Under the pieces are notes generated by a model. The model was given only the letters and a program-made list of their open reading frames with translations. It did no database searches and was not told the DNA's origin. Below are positions 29,187-37,348 of a DNA stretch of 56,321 bases, piece by piece; position 1 is the first letter of the stretch, and each line of letters begins with the position of its first letter. This stretch comes from Dehalococcoidia bacterium (GTDB taxonomy: Bacteria > Chloroflexota > Dehalococcoidia > UBA2979), in NCBI GenBank assembly GCA_009692725.1, contig SHYP01000009.1, positions 1-56,321 of the forward strand, given 5' to 3'. The position numbers and the translations under genes are program-made.

Positions 29187-31031
29187 TTACTCGACGGTGA
29201 CGGTTTTGGCGAGGTTGCGCGGCTGATCGATGTCGCAGCCACGCTCCAGCGCCACGTAGTACGCGAGCAACTGCATCACCACCGCCGCCACGAACGGCAC
29301 CAGCAGCGGGTCCGTGTGCGGCAGCGTGATCACGTCGTCGGCGATTGCGCTGAGGCTTGCGTCGCCCGCAGAGACGATCGCGACGACGCGCCCGCGGCGC
29401 GCCTTGATCTGCTGGATGTTCGAACGCATCTTGTCGCGCAGTTCGTCTGACGGCGCGAGCGCGACGGTGGGCATGCGCTCGTCGATCAGCGCGATCGGGC
29501 CGTGCTTCATCTCGCCCGCCGCGTACCCCTCGGCGTGCACGTACGAGACTTCCTTGAGCTTCAGCGCGCCCTCGAGCGCGAGCGGAAACGACAGCCCGCG
29601 GCCGAGGAACAAGAAATGCTCGAACGCGGCGTAGCGCTGCGCGAGCTGCTCGATGGCCGGCGCGAGCAGCAGCGCCTCGCCGATCGCCGCCGGCAGGTGC
29701 AGCGCACCCGCAACCTGCGCTTCCTCCTCCGCCGCGTCGAGCGTGCCGCGTGCGCGGCCGAGGTGCAGCGCGATGGCGTGCAGCATGGCCATCGCCCCCG
29801 TGAAGCACTTCGTGCTCGCGACGGCGATCTCCGGCCCCATGCGCATGTAGACCGTGCCCTCCGCGACGCGCGTGGTCTGCGCGCCCGGCGTGTTGCACAC
29901 CGTCAGCTGCGCGCAGCCCGCGCGGCGCGCGACGTCCATCGCCGCAAGCAGGTCCACCGTCTCGCCCGACTGTGAGACCGAGATCACCAGCGTGCGGTCG
30001 TCGAGGATCGGGCGGCGATAGCCGAACTCCGCGGCGTTGTCGACCTCGGCCGGGATGCGCGCGAGCCGCTCGATGTAGTGCCGGCCCACCATCGCCGCGT
30101 GCCACGAGGTGCCCATGCCGATCAGCACGACGCGCGTGAACTGCCGCACGCGCTCCGCGTCGAACGGGAACCCATCGAGCTCGACGCGGGCCGGGGAGAG
30201 CAGGTAGCGTCCGCGCAGCGCGTCGAGCAGGCCGTCCGGCTGCTCCCAGATCTCCTTGAGCATGAAATGCTTGTAGCGCCCCCGCACCGCCGCCACCGGG
30301 TCCAGCGACTGCGGCTCGAACGCACGCGCGATCGCGTCGCCGCCGAGGGTGCTGAACAGCGCCGCGTGCGCGCGCACGTCGACGAGCTCTCCCGGCTCGA
30401 GGAACGCGACCTCGCGCGTGTGCGGCAGCAACGCCGCGAGATCGGACGCGACGAAGTGCTCGCGTTCGCCGCGCCCGACAACGATGCCGCCCGCGTTGCC
30501 GACGCGCACCGCGACGATGCGCCCCGGCTCGTCGCGATCGATGATCACCAGCGCGTACGCACCCGTCGTGCGCGCCACGGCATCGCGTACGGCGGCCGGC
30601 AGGTCGCGCCCCGACGCGAGCGCGTTCGCGATCAGGTGCGCCAGCACCTCCGTATCGGTGTCCGACGCGAAGGTGGCGCCCCCCGCGAGCAGCGTGTCGC
30701 GCAGCTCCTCGTAGTTCTCGACGATGCCGTTGTGCACGATCGCCACGCGGCCCGACGGATCGAGCTGCGGGTGCGCGTTCGCGTCGGTCGCCGCCCCATG
30801 CGTCGCCCAGCGCGTGTGCCCGATGCCCGCCGCCGCCGCCGGCAGTCGACCCTCGATGCGCGCCGCGAGCTGGTCGATCTTCCCGGCCGCGCGCGCGACG
30901 AAGAACCCGTGCCCGTCGTCGAACAGCGCGAGCCCCGCGGAGTCGTAGCCGCGGTATTCCAGGCGCCGCAGCGCCTCCATGATCAGCGGGCCCGCGGGCC
31001 GCTCGCCCGTGTAGCCAATGATGCCGCACAT
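29187..31031 (-). CDS. glmS: Glutamine-fructose-6-phosphate aminotransferase (isomerizing)
   Basis: A 614-residue enzyme making glucosamine-6-phosphate, the first step to UDP-GlcNAc for peptidoglycan. The N-terminal glutaminase begins MCGIIGYTGERPAGPL with the catalytic Cys directly after Met, and carries RRLEYRGYDSAGLAL and GHTRWATHGAATDANAHP. Two SIS sugar-isomerase domains follow, with GMGTSWHAAMVGRHYIE, SVSQSGETVDLLAAM and, later, GRGLSFPLALEGALKLKE. The protein ends in the standard PRNLAKTVTVE. The ATG at 31031 is fixed by the need for Cys at position 2. glmU, which completes the same pathway, is on the same strand at 45207-46562. Confidence 0.97.
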   Translation of the reverse strand: MCGIIGYTGERPAGPLIMEALRRLEYRGYDSAGLALFDDGHGFFVARAAGKIDQLAARIEGRLPAAAAGIGHTRWATHGAATDANAHPQLDPSGRVAIVHNGIVENYEELRDTLLAGGATFASDTDTEVLAHLIANALASGRDLPAAVRDAVARTTGAYALVIIDRDEPGRIVAVRVGNAGGIVVGRGEREHFVASDLAALLPHTREVAFLEPGELVDVRAHAALFSTLGGDAIARAFEPQSLDPVAAVRGRYKHFMLKEIWEQPDGLLDALRGRYLLSPARVELDGFPFDAERVRQFTRVVLIGMGTSWHAAMVGRHYIERLARIPAEVDNAAEFGYRRPILDDRTLVISVSQSGETVDLLAAMDVARRAGCAQLTVCNTPGAQTTRVAEGTVYMRMGPEIAVASTKCFTGAMAMLHAIALHLGRARGTLDAAEEEAQVAGALHLPAAIGEALLLAPAIEQLAQRYAAFEHFLFLGRGLSFPLALEGALKLKEVSYVHAEGYAAGEMKHGPIALIDERMPTVALAPSDELRDKMRSNIQQIKARRGRVVAIVSAGDASLSAIADDVITLPHTDPLLVPFVAAVVMQLLAYYVALERGCDIDQPRNLAKTVTVE

Positions 31032-31109
31032 CGCCGCCTCCGCCCGCCCCGCCACCTTCTACGCTAAGCCGCGGGGCCCGAGTCGCGCCACCGCGCCAGC
31101 CGAGCCCGC

Positions 31110-31832
31110 TTACGAGCCGGGTACGCGCGCCGTGCCGCGCGCGACGACGGGCTCGCCACCGGGCGGCCCCGCGTACGCGCCTCGCCGCGCTTCTGGAAGC
31201 AGCGCCGCGATCCGCCGCATCAGCTCGTCCGTGGCGAGGTCTGCGCGGCGCGGCTCGCTCGTGGAGGTCGCGAGCGGGCTCGGCGGCCCGAACACGACGC
31301 GGATGTGCGGCCGTCGCCGGCGCATCCACGCGAAGAAGATGCCCGGCACGCGGATCTGCTCGGTGCCGGTGATCGCTACCGGCAGCACCGGCGCGTCCGC
31401 CAGCAGCGCGACCGTTGCGGCGCCTGGCAACGCCGCGTGCAGCAGCGTGTCCCCGGAGCGCGTGCCCTCCGGGAACATCAGCACGGCGTGCCCGTCGCGC
31501 AACAGCCCGCGTGCGGCGCGCAGTGCGCCGACATCGGCCGAGAACCGGCGCACCGGGAACGCGCCCAGCAGCCAAAAGTACCAGCCGATCAGCGGCACCT
31601 CAAACAGCTCGCGCTTCGCCATCGGGTGCAGCTGCCGCGGCGATGACGCGACCACGAGCGGCGGGTCGAACAAATGCAGGTGGTTCGCGACCAGCACGAC
31701 GGGGCCCTCGCGCGGCACGTGCTCCGCGCCGACGACCTCCCAGCGCGCGAACGCGAACACCAACGCGCGCGACAGTCCCGTGCCTAGCGCGTACGCCACG
31801 CGCCCCACCGCGCGCCGCAGCGCCGCCTTCAC
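31110..31832 (-). CDS. plsC: 1-acyl-sn-glycerol-3-phosphate acyltransferase (PlsC family)
   Basis: A 240-residue lysophospholipid acyltransferase that adds the second acyl chain in phosphatidic acid synthesis. The catalytic NHxxxxD motif is NHLHLFD, and the substrate-binding block is VLMFPEGTRSGDTLLHAALPG. The N-terminus carries a hydrophobic segment suitable for membrane association (VAYALGTGLSRALVFAFA). The GTG start at 31832 overlaps the rluB-cmk stop by 4 bp (GTGA). A cmk-plsC order is also seen in other bacteria, where lipid and nucleotide genes are grouped. The C-terminal Pro/Gly-rich tail is not conserved. Confidence 0.92.
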   Translation of the reverse strand: MKAALRRAVGRVAYALGTGLSRALVFAFARWEVVGAEHVPREGPVVLVANHLHLFDPPLVVASSPRQLHPMAKRELFEVPLIGWYFWLLGAFPVRRFSADVGALRAARGLLRDGHAVLMFPEGTRSGDTLLHAALPGAATVALLADAPVLPVAITGTEQIRVPGIFFAWMRRRRPHIRVVFGPPSPLATSTSEPRRADLATDELMRRIAALLPEARRGAYAGPPGGEPVVARGTARVPGS

Positions 31833-33343
31833 GTCCCGTTCGCCGCGCGATACGCCTGCGCGCACAGCTCGACCACTTCGTCGATGCCGAGCGCGTCCGT
31901 GTCGACGACCACCGCGTCCTCGGCGGCCTGCTCGCGGCGCAGTGCGCGATGGCCGGTCGCGTCCAGGTCGTCGCGGCGGCGCGTCTCCTCGAGCACCCGC
32001 TCGAACCTCGACGGGCGCCCCGCGTCCAGCTCCTCGCCCAGGCGGCGGCGCGCACGCACCTCGCTCGACGCCTCGAGGAAGAACTTCGCGCGCGCCTCCG
32101 TCAGCACGCGTGTGCCGATGTCGCGCCCGGACATCACGATCGGCGCGCGCGACGCGATCGCGCGTTGCCGCTCGACGAGCACGTCACGCACCTCGACAAT
32201 CCGCGAGACGAGCGACACTGTGCGCTCGATGTCCGGCGTGCGCAGCAACGCGTTCACGTCCTCGCCGTTCAGCAGCACGTGCGGCTGCGACGCCTCGGGC
32301 CACCGCATGTCGAGCTGCATGTCGCGCACGACGGCGAGCGCTGCCTGCTCGTCCAGCGGGTCGATGCCGGCGCGTAGCACGGCCAGCGTGCAGGCGCGGT
32401 ACATCAAACCCGTGTCGACGAAGCCGAGGCCCAGCCGTTCCGCCAGCGCCCGCCCAACCACGCTCTTGCCGGCGGCCGTGGCGCCATCGATCGCGACGCT
32501 GCGGGCGAGTGCGTCCGTGGCGATGGTGGCGCCTCCAGCTCTGGTGGGTACGGGGTCGGCGGGTGGGGTTTCGGCGGCGCTTGATGATACGAAGGCCGGC
32601 GCGGCAGGGTCCAGCGCGGCAGGGTCCAGCGCGACCAGCCCGCGCAGTCGCGCCTCCTCGCCCGCGGTCAGCGGCCGCGCCTCGCCGGGCGCGAGCGCGC
32701 CCAGCCGCACGCCGCCGAACTCCGTGCGCACGAGTCGCACCACCGGCGTCCCGACCGCGGCCAACATGCGCCGCACCTCGCGCTTGCGGCCCTCGTGCAG
32801 GCGCAGCCGCACCCGCGCCTGCGGGCCGGGAGCGAGCAGCTCGATTTGCGCCGGGGCGGTGCGCCCGTCCTCGAGGTCGATGCCGCGGCGTAGTGCGCGC
32901 AGCGCGGCGACTGAAGGCTCGCCTTCGAGTGTCGCCTCGTAGGTCTTCGGCACACCGTAGCGCGGATGCGTGAGGCGGTGCGCCAGCTCGCCGTCGTTCG
33001 TCAGCAGCAGTAGTCCCTCGCTGTCGCGGTCCAGCCGCCCGACGTAGCGCAACCCGGGTGGCGCGGCGCGCAGCAGCGCGTACACGGTCGGCCGCTCGCG
33101 CTCGTCGTCCGCCGACACGACGTAGCCCGCGGGCTTGTGCAGCATCCACAGCGCGCGCGCCGCGCGCGCCTCGAGCGGCTCGCCGTCGACCGCGATGCGG
33201 TCGACGCTGGGGTCGGCGCGCTGGCCCAGCGCGGCGACACGGCCGTTCACGGTCACGCGTCCCGCGATCAGCAGCGCCTCGGTCTGGCGGCGGCTACCGT
33301 ACCGTGGACCGGCCAACAGCTTCTGCAGGCGCTCGCTCGGCAC
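31829..33343 (-). CDS. Fusion of 23S rRNA pseudouridine synthase (RluB type) and cytidylate kinase
   Basis: One 504-residue frame carries two enzymes. Residues 1-60 are an S4 RNA-binding domain (RLQKLLAGPRYGSRRQTEALL). Residues about 65-235 are a RluB/RsuA-type synthase with LHKPAGYV, the catalytic Asp in VGRLDRDSEGLLLLTNDG and LHEGRKREVRRML. A linker with a LDPAALDPAA repeat leads to cytidylate kinase from about residue 283: IDGATAAGKSVVGRALAERLG (Walker A), FVDTGLMYRA, IVMSGRDIGTRVL and the lid LEETRRRDDLD. Cytidylate kinase phosphorylates CMP/dCMP. rluB and cmk are often adjacent, so the fusion is a plausible step further. Start GTG 33343; ends coupled to plsC. Confidence 0.93.
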   Translation of the reverse strand: MPSERLQKLLAGPRYGSRRQTEALLIAGRVTVNGRVAALGQRADPSVDRIAVDGEPLEARAARALWMLHKPAGYVVSADDERERPTVYALLRAAPPGLRYVGRLDRDSEGLLLLTNDGELAHRLTHPRYGVPKTYEATLEGEPSVAALRALRRGIDLEDGRTAPAQIELLAPGPQARVRLRLHEGRKREVRRMLAAVGTPVVRLVRTEFGGVRLGALAPGEARPLTAGEEARLRGLVALDPAALDPAAPAFVSSSAAETPPADPVPTRAGGATIATDALARSVAIDGATAAGKSVVGRALAERLGLGFVDTGLMYRACTLAVLRAGIDPLDEQAALAVVRDMQLDMRWPEASQPHVLLNGEDVNALLRTPDIERTVSLVSRIVEVRDVLVERQRAIASRAPIVMSGRDIGTRVLTEARAKFFLEASSEVRARRRLGEELDAGRPSRFERVLEETRRRDDLDATGHRALRREQAAEDAVVVDTDALGIDEVVELCAQAYRAANGT

Positions 33344-33346
33344 GCG

Positions 33347-33634
33347 CTACGAGGGCCGGCGCATTCGCTCGATCGTCACCCATTCCGTGATGATCGTGCG
33401 GCTCGCGATGGGGAGCGGTGCGTGTGGCGACGGTGCGACACGCGGCGCGCGCGCGAATAGCGCGCGGCTCGCGAGCGTGCGCAGCGCGAACTCGACGGCC
33501 AGACCGACTGCCGCCGCGACCGCCGCCCCGCGCACTGCCGGGAACAGCTGCACCGCCGCCCGCGCGACCCCGCGCTCGGCCGGAAACATGGACCGGGAGC
33601 GCGAGACGAACCCGGCGGGCTGCGGGACGATCAT
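33347..33634 (-). CDS. Small membrane-associated protein of unknown function
   Basis: A 95-residue protein I do not recognise. It starts MIVPQPAGFVSRSRSMFPAERG, has one likely membrane helix (VRGAAVAAAVGLAVEFALRTLA) and ends with a basic/polar tail (IITEWVTIERMRRPS). ATG 33634 has an AAGGAG site 6 nt upstream, good evidence that it is translated; the longer frame to 33724 is not needed. It ends 3 bp before the rluB-cmk start, so it probably sits at the head of that operon. Confidence 0.65.
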   Translation of the reverse strand: MIVPQPAGFVSRSRSMFPAERGVARAAVQLFPAVRGAAVAAAVGLAVEFALRTLASRALFARAPRVAPSPHAPLPIASRTIITEWVTIERMRRPS

Positions 33635-33720
33635 CCGAGGCTCCTTCGCCGAGACGCGCGCGCGTGTGCGTGGGCCGCACAGAGTAGCGCGGCCGCGCGC
33701 GCCTCGCCACCCGCGCGCGC

Positions 33721-34340
33721 TCACGACGACGCGCGTTCGGCGCCCGGCACCGGCAGCTGCCGCAGCACACGTGCGGGCGCGCCGGCCGCCAGCGAGTACG
33801 GCGGGATGTCGCCCTTCACCACGGAATGGCCCCGATCACCGAGCCGCGGCCGATGTGCGCCCCCGGCAGCACGGTCACCCGCGCGCCGATCCACACGTCG
33901 TCCTCGATCTCGACCGGACCGGGTACGCCGATCGCGGCGTGATCCTCGGCCTGATGGTAGTCGTTGTCCATGATGATCGCGTATTGACCGATGGCGCAAT
34001 TGCGACCGATGCGCACACGTTGCGTCGCCGAGATGTTGGTGCCGTAGTTGATGAACGTGTTGTCGCCGATCGAGAGCTCGCCACCGAAGCAGACCAGCTC
34101 GAGCCGCACCGTGTGCCCGTAGAGCCGCACGCGATCGCCGATGGTGAGCGTGCCGCGGTTGACCACGAACGCACGCCCGGTCAGCCGCGCGGAGCCCAGC
34201 GACGTAGCGCGCCGCAGGTACCAGCGTGCGCGCAGGTACTGCGACGCCTGCGACAGCGCCGCGCGTACGCCGTGGCGTCGGAGCGCGCGCAGCCCCGCGG
34301 CGCGTAGTGAGTAGTACCGAGCGTCCGAGGGCGCGACCAT
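33721..34340 (-). pseudogene. Left-handed beta-helix O-acetyltransferase, one frame break
   Basis: The product would be a hexapeptide-repeat acyltransferase (WbbJ/Maa type) that acetylates a sugar or surface polysaccharide using acetyl-CoA. The main frame holds an N-terminal helical part and then hexapeptide repeats: NRGTLTIGDRVRLYG, LSIGDNTFINYGTNIS, RIGRNCAIGQYAIIMDNDYH (catalytic His region) and EIEDDVWIGARVTVLPGAHIG. It stops early at GSVIGAIPW. One base back (near 33828) the frame continues HSVVKGDIPPYSLAAGAPARVLR, the universal end of these enzymes. So GGGGCCCAT has likely become GGGGCCAT. Only the last coil and tail are lost. Confidence 0.82.
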
Positions 34341-34403
34341 GAGCGCACGCTACGCAGCGAAGGTAGAGGCCGCGTCGAGCACCGGCCGACGCGCGCCCGA
34401 CAC

Positions 34404-35225
34404 TCAGCCGGCGCCGCGCAGCAGCGCCTCGACCTCCGTCGTGAGGTCGGCGGCGGCGGCCGGCGCGCCCCGCGCGTCCAGCAACCGGCCGCCTTCGGCG
34501 CGCAGGCGCCCGTCTGCGAAGGCCGCGAGCGTCGCCAGCAGCAGCGGGGCCTCGCGGCGCACGCCCTCCTCGCGGATCGCGTCGAAGAGCCCGCTCGCCT
34601 CGATCGCCGCGTCGTCCAGCGCGCCGGGCTCGGGCCTGAGCGCTGCCCAGAACGGCGCGAGCGCGGGGCCATCGAGGGCGTACCGGCAGCAGCTCGCGAC
34701 GGGGCCCGCGTCGACGTCCGGGATGGCCATGTGCAGCATCACGCCGCTCTCGCGGGCGTGCGCGCGGATCAACGCGCGGATGACCTCGCGCCAGGTGCCG
34801 GCCGGACCGCCGGGCAGCGCCGGGTGGAGGTTCAGCAGCGGATGCCGGGCCACGAACGCCGCGCCGAAGATCAGCATGTACCCCGCAAGCACGCCCAGCG
34901 TGAACGGATGCGCCCGGAGCGCGCCGTCGAGATCGGCGTCGTACGCGTCGCGCCACGGCGGCAGCGGCGTGCCGGGCTGCGAGCGCGCCCCGCCGTGCGC
35001 GCGCCGAAACGCCACCGACGAGCGCGCGACGAGCGGCAGGCGCAACTCCTCGACGCGGCGCAGGAAGCCGTCCGTGACCGCATCCTCGCCCGGCTCGCGA
35101 TTGCAGCACACCACCGCGATGCGCGCGTCGAGCGCGCCGCCGTCGATCGCGGCGACAACGGCCTCGAACAATGCGCGCGAGCCCGGCCCTCGCGCGGTCG
35201 TGAACCAGCCGAGCGCGAGCGTCAC
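34404..35225 (-). CDS. Phosphoribosylglycinamide formyltransferase-like protein
   Basis: A 273-residue protein of the formyltransferase (PurN/FMT) fold. The signature NLHPALPGGPAGTWREVIRA carries the catalytic Asn and His. Upstream elements include ALGWFTTARGPGSRALFEAV and AVVCCNREPGE. The middle segment LGVLAGYMLIFGAAFVARHPLLNLHP aligns with the PurN folate site. It is longer than E. coli PurN (about 210) because of a C-terminal ~80-residue extension. True PurN transfers formyl from 10-formyl-THF to GAR in purine synthesis, but no pur gene is nearby, so the substrate may differ. GTG 35225. It follows xseB. Confidence 0.78.
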   Translation of the reverse strand: MTLALGWFTTARGPGSRALFEAVVAAIDGGALDARIAVVCCNREPGEDAVTDGFLRRVEELRLPLVARSSVAFRRAHGGARSQPGTPLPPWRDAYDADLDGALRAHPFTLGVLAGYMLIFGAAFVARHPLLNLHPALPGGPAGTWREVIRALIRAHARESGVMLHMAIPDVDAGPVASCCRYALDGPALAPFWAALRPEPGALDDAAIEASGLFDAIREEGVRREAPLLLATLAAFADGRLRAEGGRLLDARGAPAAAADLTTEVEALLRGAG

Positions 35226-35262
35226 TCCGCGAGGCGTGCGCGCGGGTGCGCGTGTCGCAGCG

Positions 35263-35508
35263 TCATCGCCCCGGACCGCCGAAGCTGTCGTCGTACGCTT
35301 CGCGCAGCGTCTCGATGCGTTGTTCCACCTGTGCGAGCCGCTCCTGGCAGCGCTGCGCGAGCTGCATGCCCTCGTCGTACAGCGCGAGCGACTCGTCGAG
35401 CGAGAGCTGCCCCGCCTCGAGCCGTCCCGCGATCACTTCGAGGCGCGCGTACAGCGCCTCGAAGCTCTCGCCCGCCGCCGGCGGTTCTGCGGGCAGCGGT
35501 GCGGTCAC
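35263..35508 (-). CDS. xseB: Exodeoxyribonuclease VII small subunit
   Basis: An 81-residue helical protein with the XseB pattern: SFEALYARLEVIAGRLEAGQLSLDESLALYDEGMQLAQRCQ in the middle. It pairs in several copies with XseA to form exonuclease VII, which degrades single-stranded DNA from both ends. The GTG start at 35508 overlaps the xseA stop by 4 bp, confirming coupled translation and the choice of start. The tail EAYDDSFGGPGR is short, as expected. Confidence 0.93.
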   Translation of the reverse strand: MTAPLPAEPPAAGESFEALYARLEVIAGRLEAGQLSLDESLALYDEGMQLAQRCQERLAQVEQRIETLREAYDDSFGGPGR

Positions 35509-36725
35509 CTGCGGTCCTCGCCCCGCGCCTCGCGCGCGGCGGCCTCGATGCGGGCCGGACGCACGCCATCGTGGAAGCGCAGCTGCACATGCTCGGCAGC
35601 ATGCAGCGCCGCCGCCGTGCGCACGGTCGCGCCGTCGCTCGTCAGTACCAGCGCGTAGCCGCGTTCGAGCGTCGCGAGCGGCGAGAGCGCGCCTACGCGC
35701 TGCAGCAGCGCCGCGTGCCGCTCGGCTGCGCGGGCGTGGCGGGCTTGCAGCGCGCGCGTCGAGCTGGTCGCGAGCTGGCGCACGCCCAGGCGCAGCCGCG
35801 CGACGTCGGGCAGGCCCCGTCGCACCTCGGCGCTGCGGAGGTCGAGGCGCTCGCGCGCGGCGTCGGCCCGCCGCACGAGCTGCAGCTCGAGGTGTTGCCG
35901 CAGCGACGCCACCCGTAGCTGCACCGTCGCGCGATCGGGCGTGACGAGCTCTGCCGCCGCGGACGGCGTCGGTGCACGCACGTCCGCGACGAGGTCCGCG
36001 AGCGTCGTGTCGGTCTCGTGGCCCACCGCGGAGACGACGGGTACCGGGCACGCGAAGATCGCCCGCACCACCGGCTCTTCGTTGAACGCCCACAGGTCCT
36101 CGGACGCGCCGCCGCCGCGCGCGACGATCAGCACGTCCGGCCGCTGGTCGCGCGCGAGCGTGCGGATCGCCTCGGCGATCGAAGGCGCGGCGCCGTCGCC
36201 CTGCACCGGCGTCGGCTGCAGCAGCAGCATCGCGAGCGGCCAGCGCCGCGCGAGCACCTGCACGATGTCCTGGAATACCGCGCCCGTCGGCGACGTGACC
36301 ACGCCGATGCGCTCCGGAAACGCCGGCAACGCGCGCTTGCGCTCCGCGGCGAACAGTCCTTCGCCTTCGAACTGCGCGCGCCGCCGCTCGAACTCCGCCG
36401 CGAGCGCGCCCGTGCCCTCCGGCTGCACGAAGTCCACAACGAAGCTCAGGTCGCCGCGCTGCTCGTACAGCGACAACGACCCGTACACGACGATCGACGA
36501 CCCTTCGTCGAGCCGCGTGCGCTGGCCGACATTACGATTGCGGAAGAACGCGCAGCGCAGCGCGCCGCGCGCGTCCTTCAGCGTGAAGTAGATGTGCCCG
36601 GAGCCCGCGCGCGTCAGGTTCGATACCTCGCCCGCCACCCAGATGCCCGTGAGGTGCCGGTTCGTTTCCAGCAGCTCGCGCAGGTAGCGGGTGACCTGGT
36701 GGACGGGGTAGACCTCCGGCGGCAT
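35505..36725 (-). CDS. xseA: Exodeoxyribonuclease VII large subunit
   Basis: A 406-residue catalytic subunit of exonuclease VII. The N-terminal OB-fold covers about residues 1-100 (VHQVTRYLRELLETNRHLTGIWVAGEVSN, SGHIYFTLKD). The nuclease core carries RIGVVTSPTGAVFQDIVQVL and, in turn, VARGGGASEDLWAFNEE, VVSAVGHETDTTLADLVADVRAPTPSAAAE. A long helical region binds XseB, and a C-terminal LERGYALVL follows. ATG 36725. It lies 16 bp past the efp stop on the same strand, so exo VII genes continue the aroQ-pepP-efp operon. Confidence 0.95.
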   Translation of the reverse strand: MPPEVYPVHQVTRYLRELLETNRHLTGIWVAGEVSNLTRAGSGHIYFTLKDARGALRCAFFRNRNVGQRTRLDEGSSIVVYGSLSLYEQRGDLSFVVDFVQPEGTGALAAEFERRRAQFEGEGLFAAERKRALPAFPERIGVVTSPTGAVFQDIVQVLARRWPLAMLLLQPTPVQGDGAAPSIAEAIRTLARDQRPDVLIVARGGGASEDLWAFNEEPVVRAIFACPVPVVSAVGHETDTTLADLVADVRAPTPSAAAELVTPDRATVQLRVASLRQHLELQLVRRADAARERLDLRSAEVRRGLPDVARLRLGVRQLATSSTRALQARHARAAERHAALLQRVGALSPLATLERGYALVLTSDGATVRTAAALHAAEHVQLRFHDGVRPARIEAAAREARGEDRR

Positions 36726-36741
36726 CGCGTCGTCCCTCGCG

Positions 36742-37305
36742 TCAGACGTTCGCCGTGCGCTCGATGTAGCCGCCGGTCGAGGTCGACACCTTGATCGTGT
36801 CGCCCTCGTTGATGAACAGCGGCACGTTCACCTCGAGGCCGGTCTCGAGCGTCGCGCGCTTCGTCGCGCCCGTCGCGGTGTCGCCCTTCACGCCGGGGTC
36901 CGAGCGCGCGATCTTCAGCGCGACGGACGCGGGCAGCTCGATGCTGATCGCCTCCTCGCCGTGCGTCACCACCGAGATCACGTCGCCCTCCTTGATGTAG
37001 GAGAGCGCGTCGCCCGCGATGCCCCGCGGCACCGCCACCTGGTCGTACGTCTGCGTGTTCATGAACGTCAGCGCGTCCGCGTCGCCGTACAGGTACTGCA
37101 TGTCACGACGTTCAACGCGCGCAGCGGTGAGCTTCTCCCCTGCGTTGAACGTCCGTTCGATGATGTGCCCGGCGCGCAGGTCGCGCAGCTTCACCTTGTA
37201 CACCGCGGACTTCTTCGTCTTGACGTGGTGCACCTCGACCACCTGGTAGAGCGTGCCGTCCACTTCCACCGCTACGCCGCGCTTGATGTCGCCGGTATTG
37301 ATCAT
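36742..37305 (-). CDS. efp: Elongation factor P
   Basis: A 187-residue translation factor that frees ribosomes stalled at proline runs. The three OB-like domains are complete: MINTGDIKRGVAVEVDGTLYQVVEVHHV, ADALTFMNTQTYDQVAV, and the closing DTIKVSTSTGGYIERT. The tip loop normally PGKG reads T30-K31-K32-S33, keeping Lys32 (the modified or functional residue) but replacing the flanking Pro and Gly residues. ATG 37305 with GGGAG 7 nt upstream fits the family start; longer frames do not. It follows pepP in the aroQ-pepP-efp order seen in many Gram-positive and Chloroflexota genomes. Confidence 0.96.
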   Translation of the reverse strand: MINTGDIKRGVAVEVDGTLYQVVEVHHVKTKKSAVYKVKLRDLRAGHIIERTFNAGEKLTAARVERRDMQYLYGDADALTFMNTQTYDQVAVPRGIAGDALSYIKEGDVISVVTHGEEAISIELPASVALKIARSDPGVKGDTATGATKRATLETGLEVNVPLFINEGDTIKVSTSTGGYIERTANV

Positions 37306-37348
37306 GCAGCACTCCCGTCCGCTGCTGGTGCCGCGCTCGATGCAGCGT

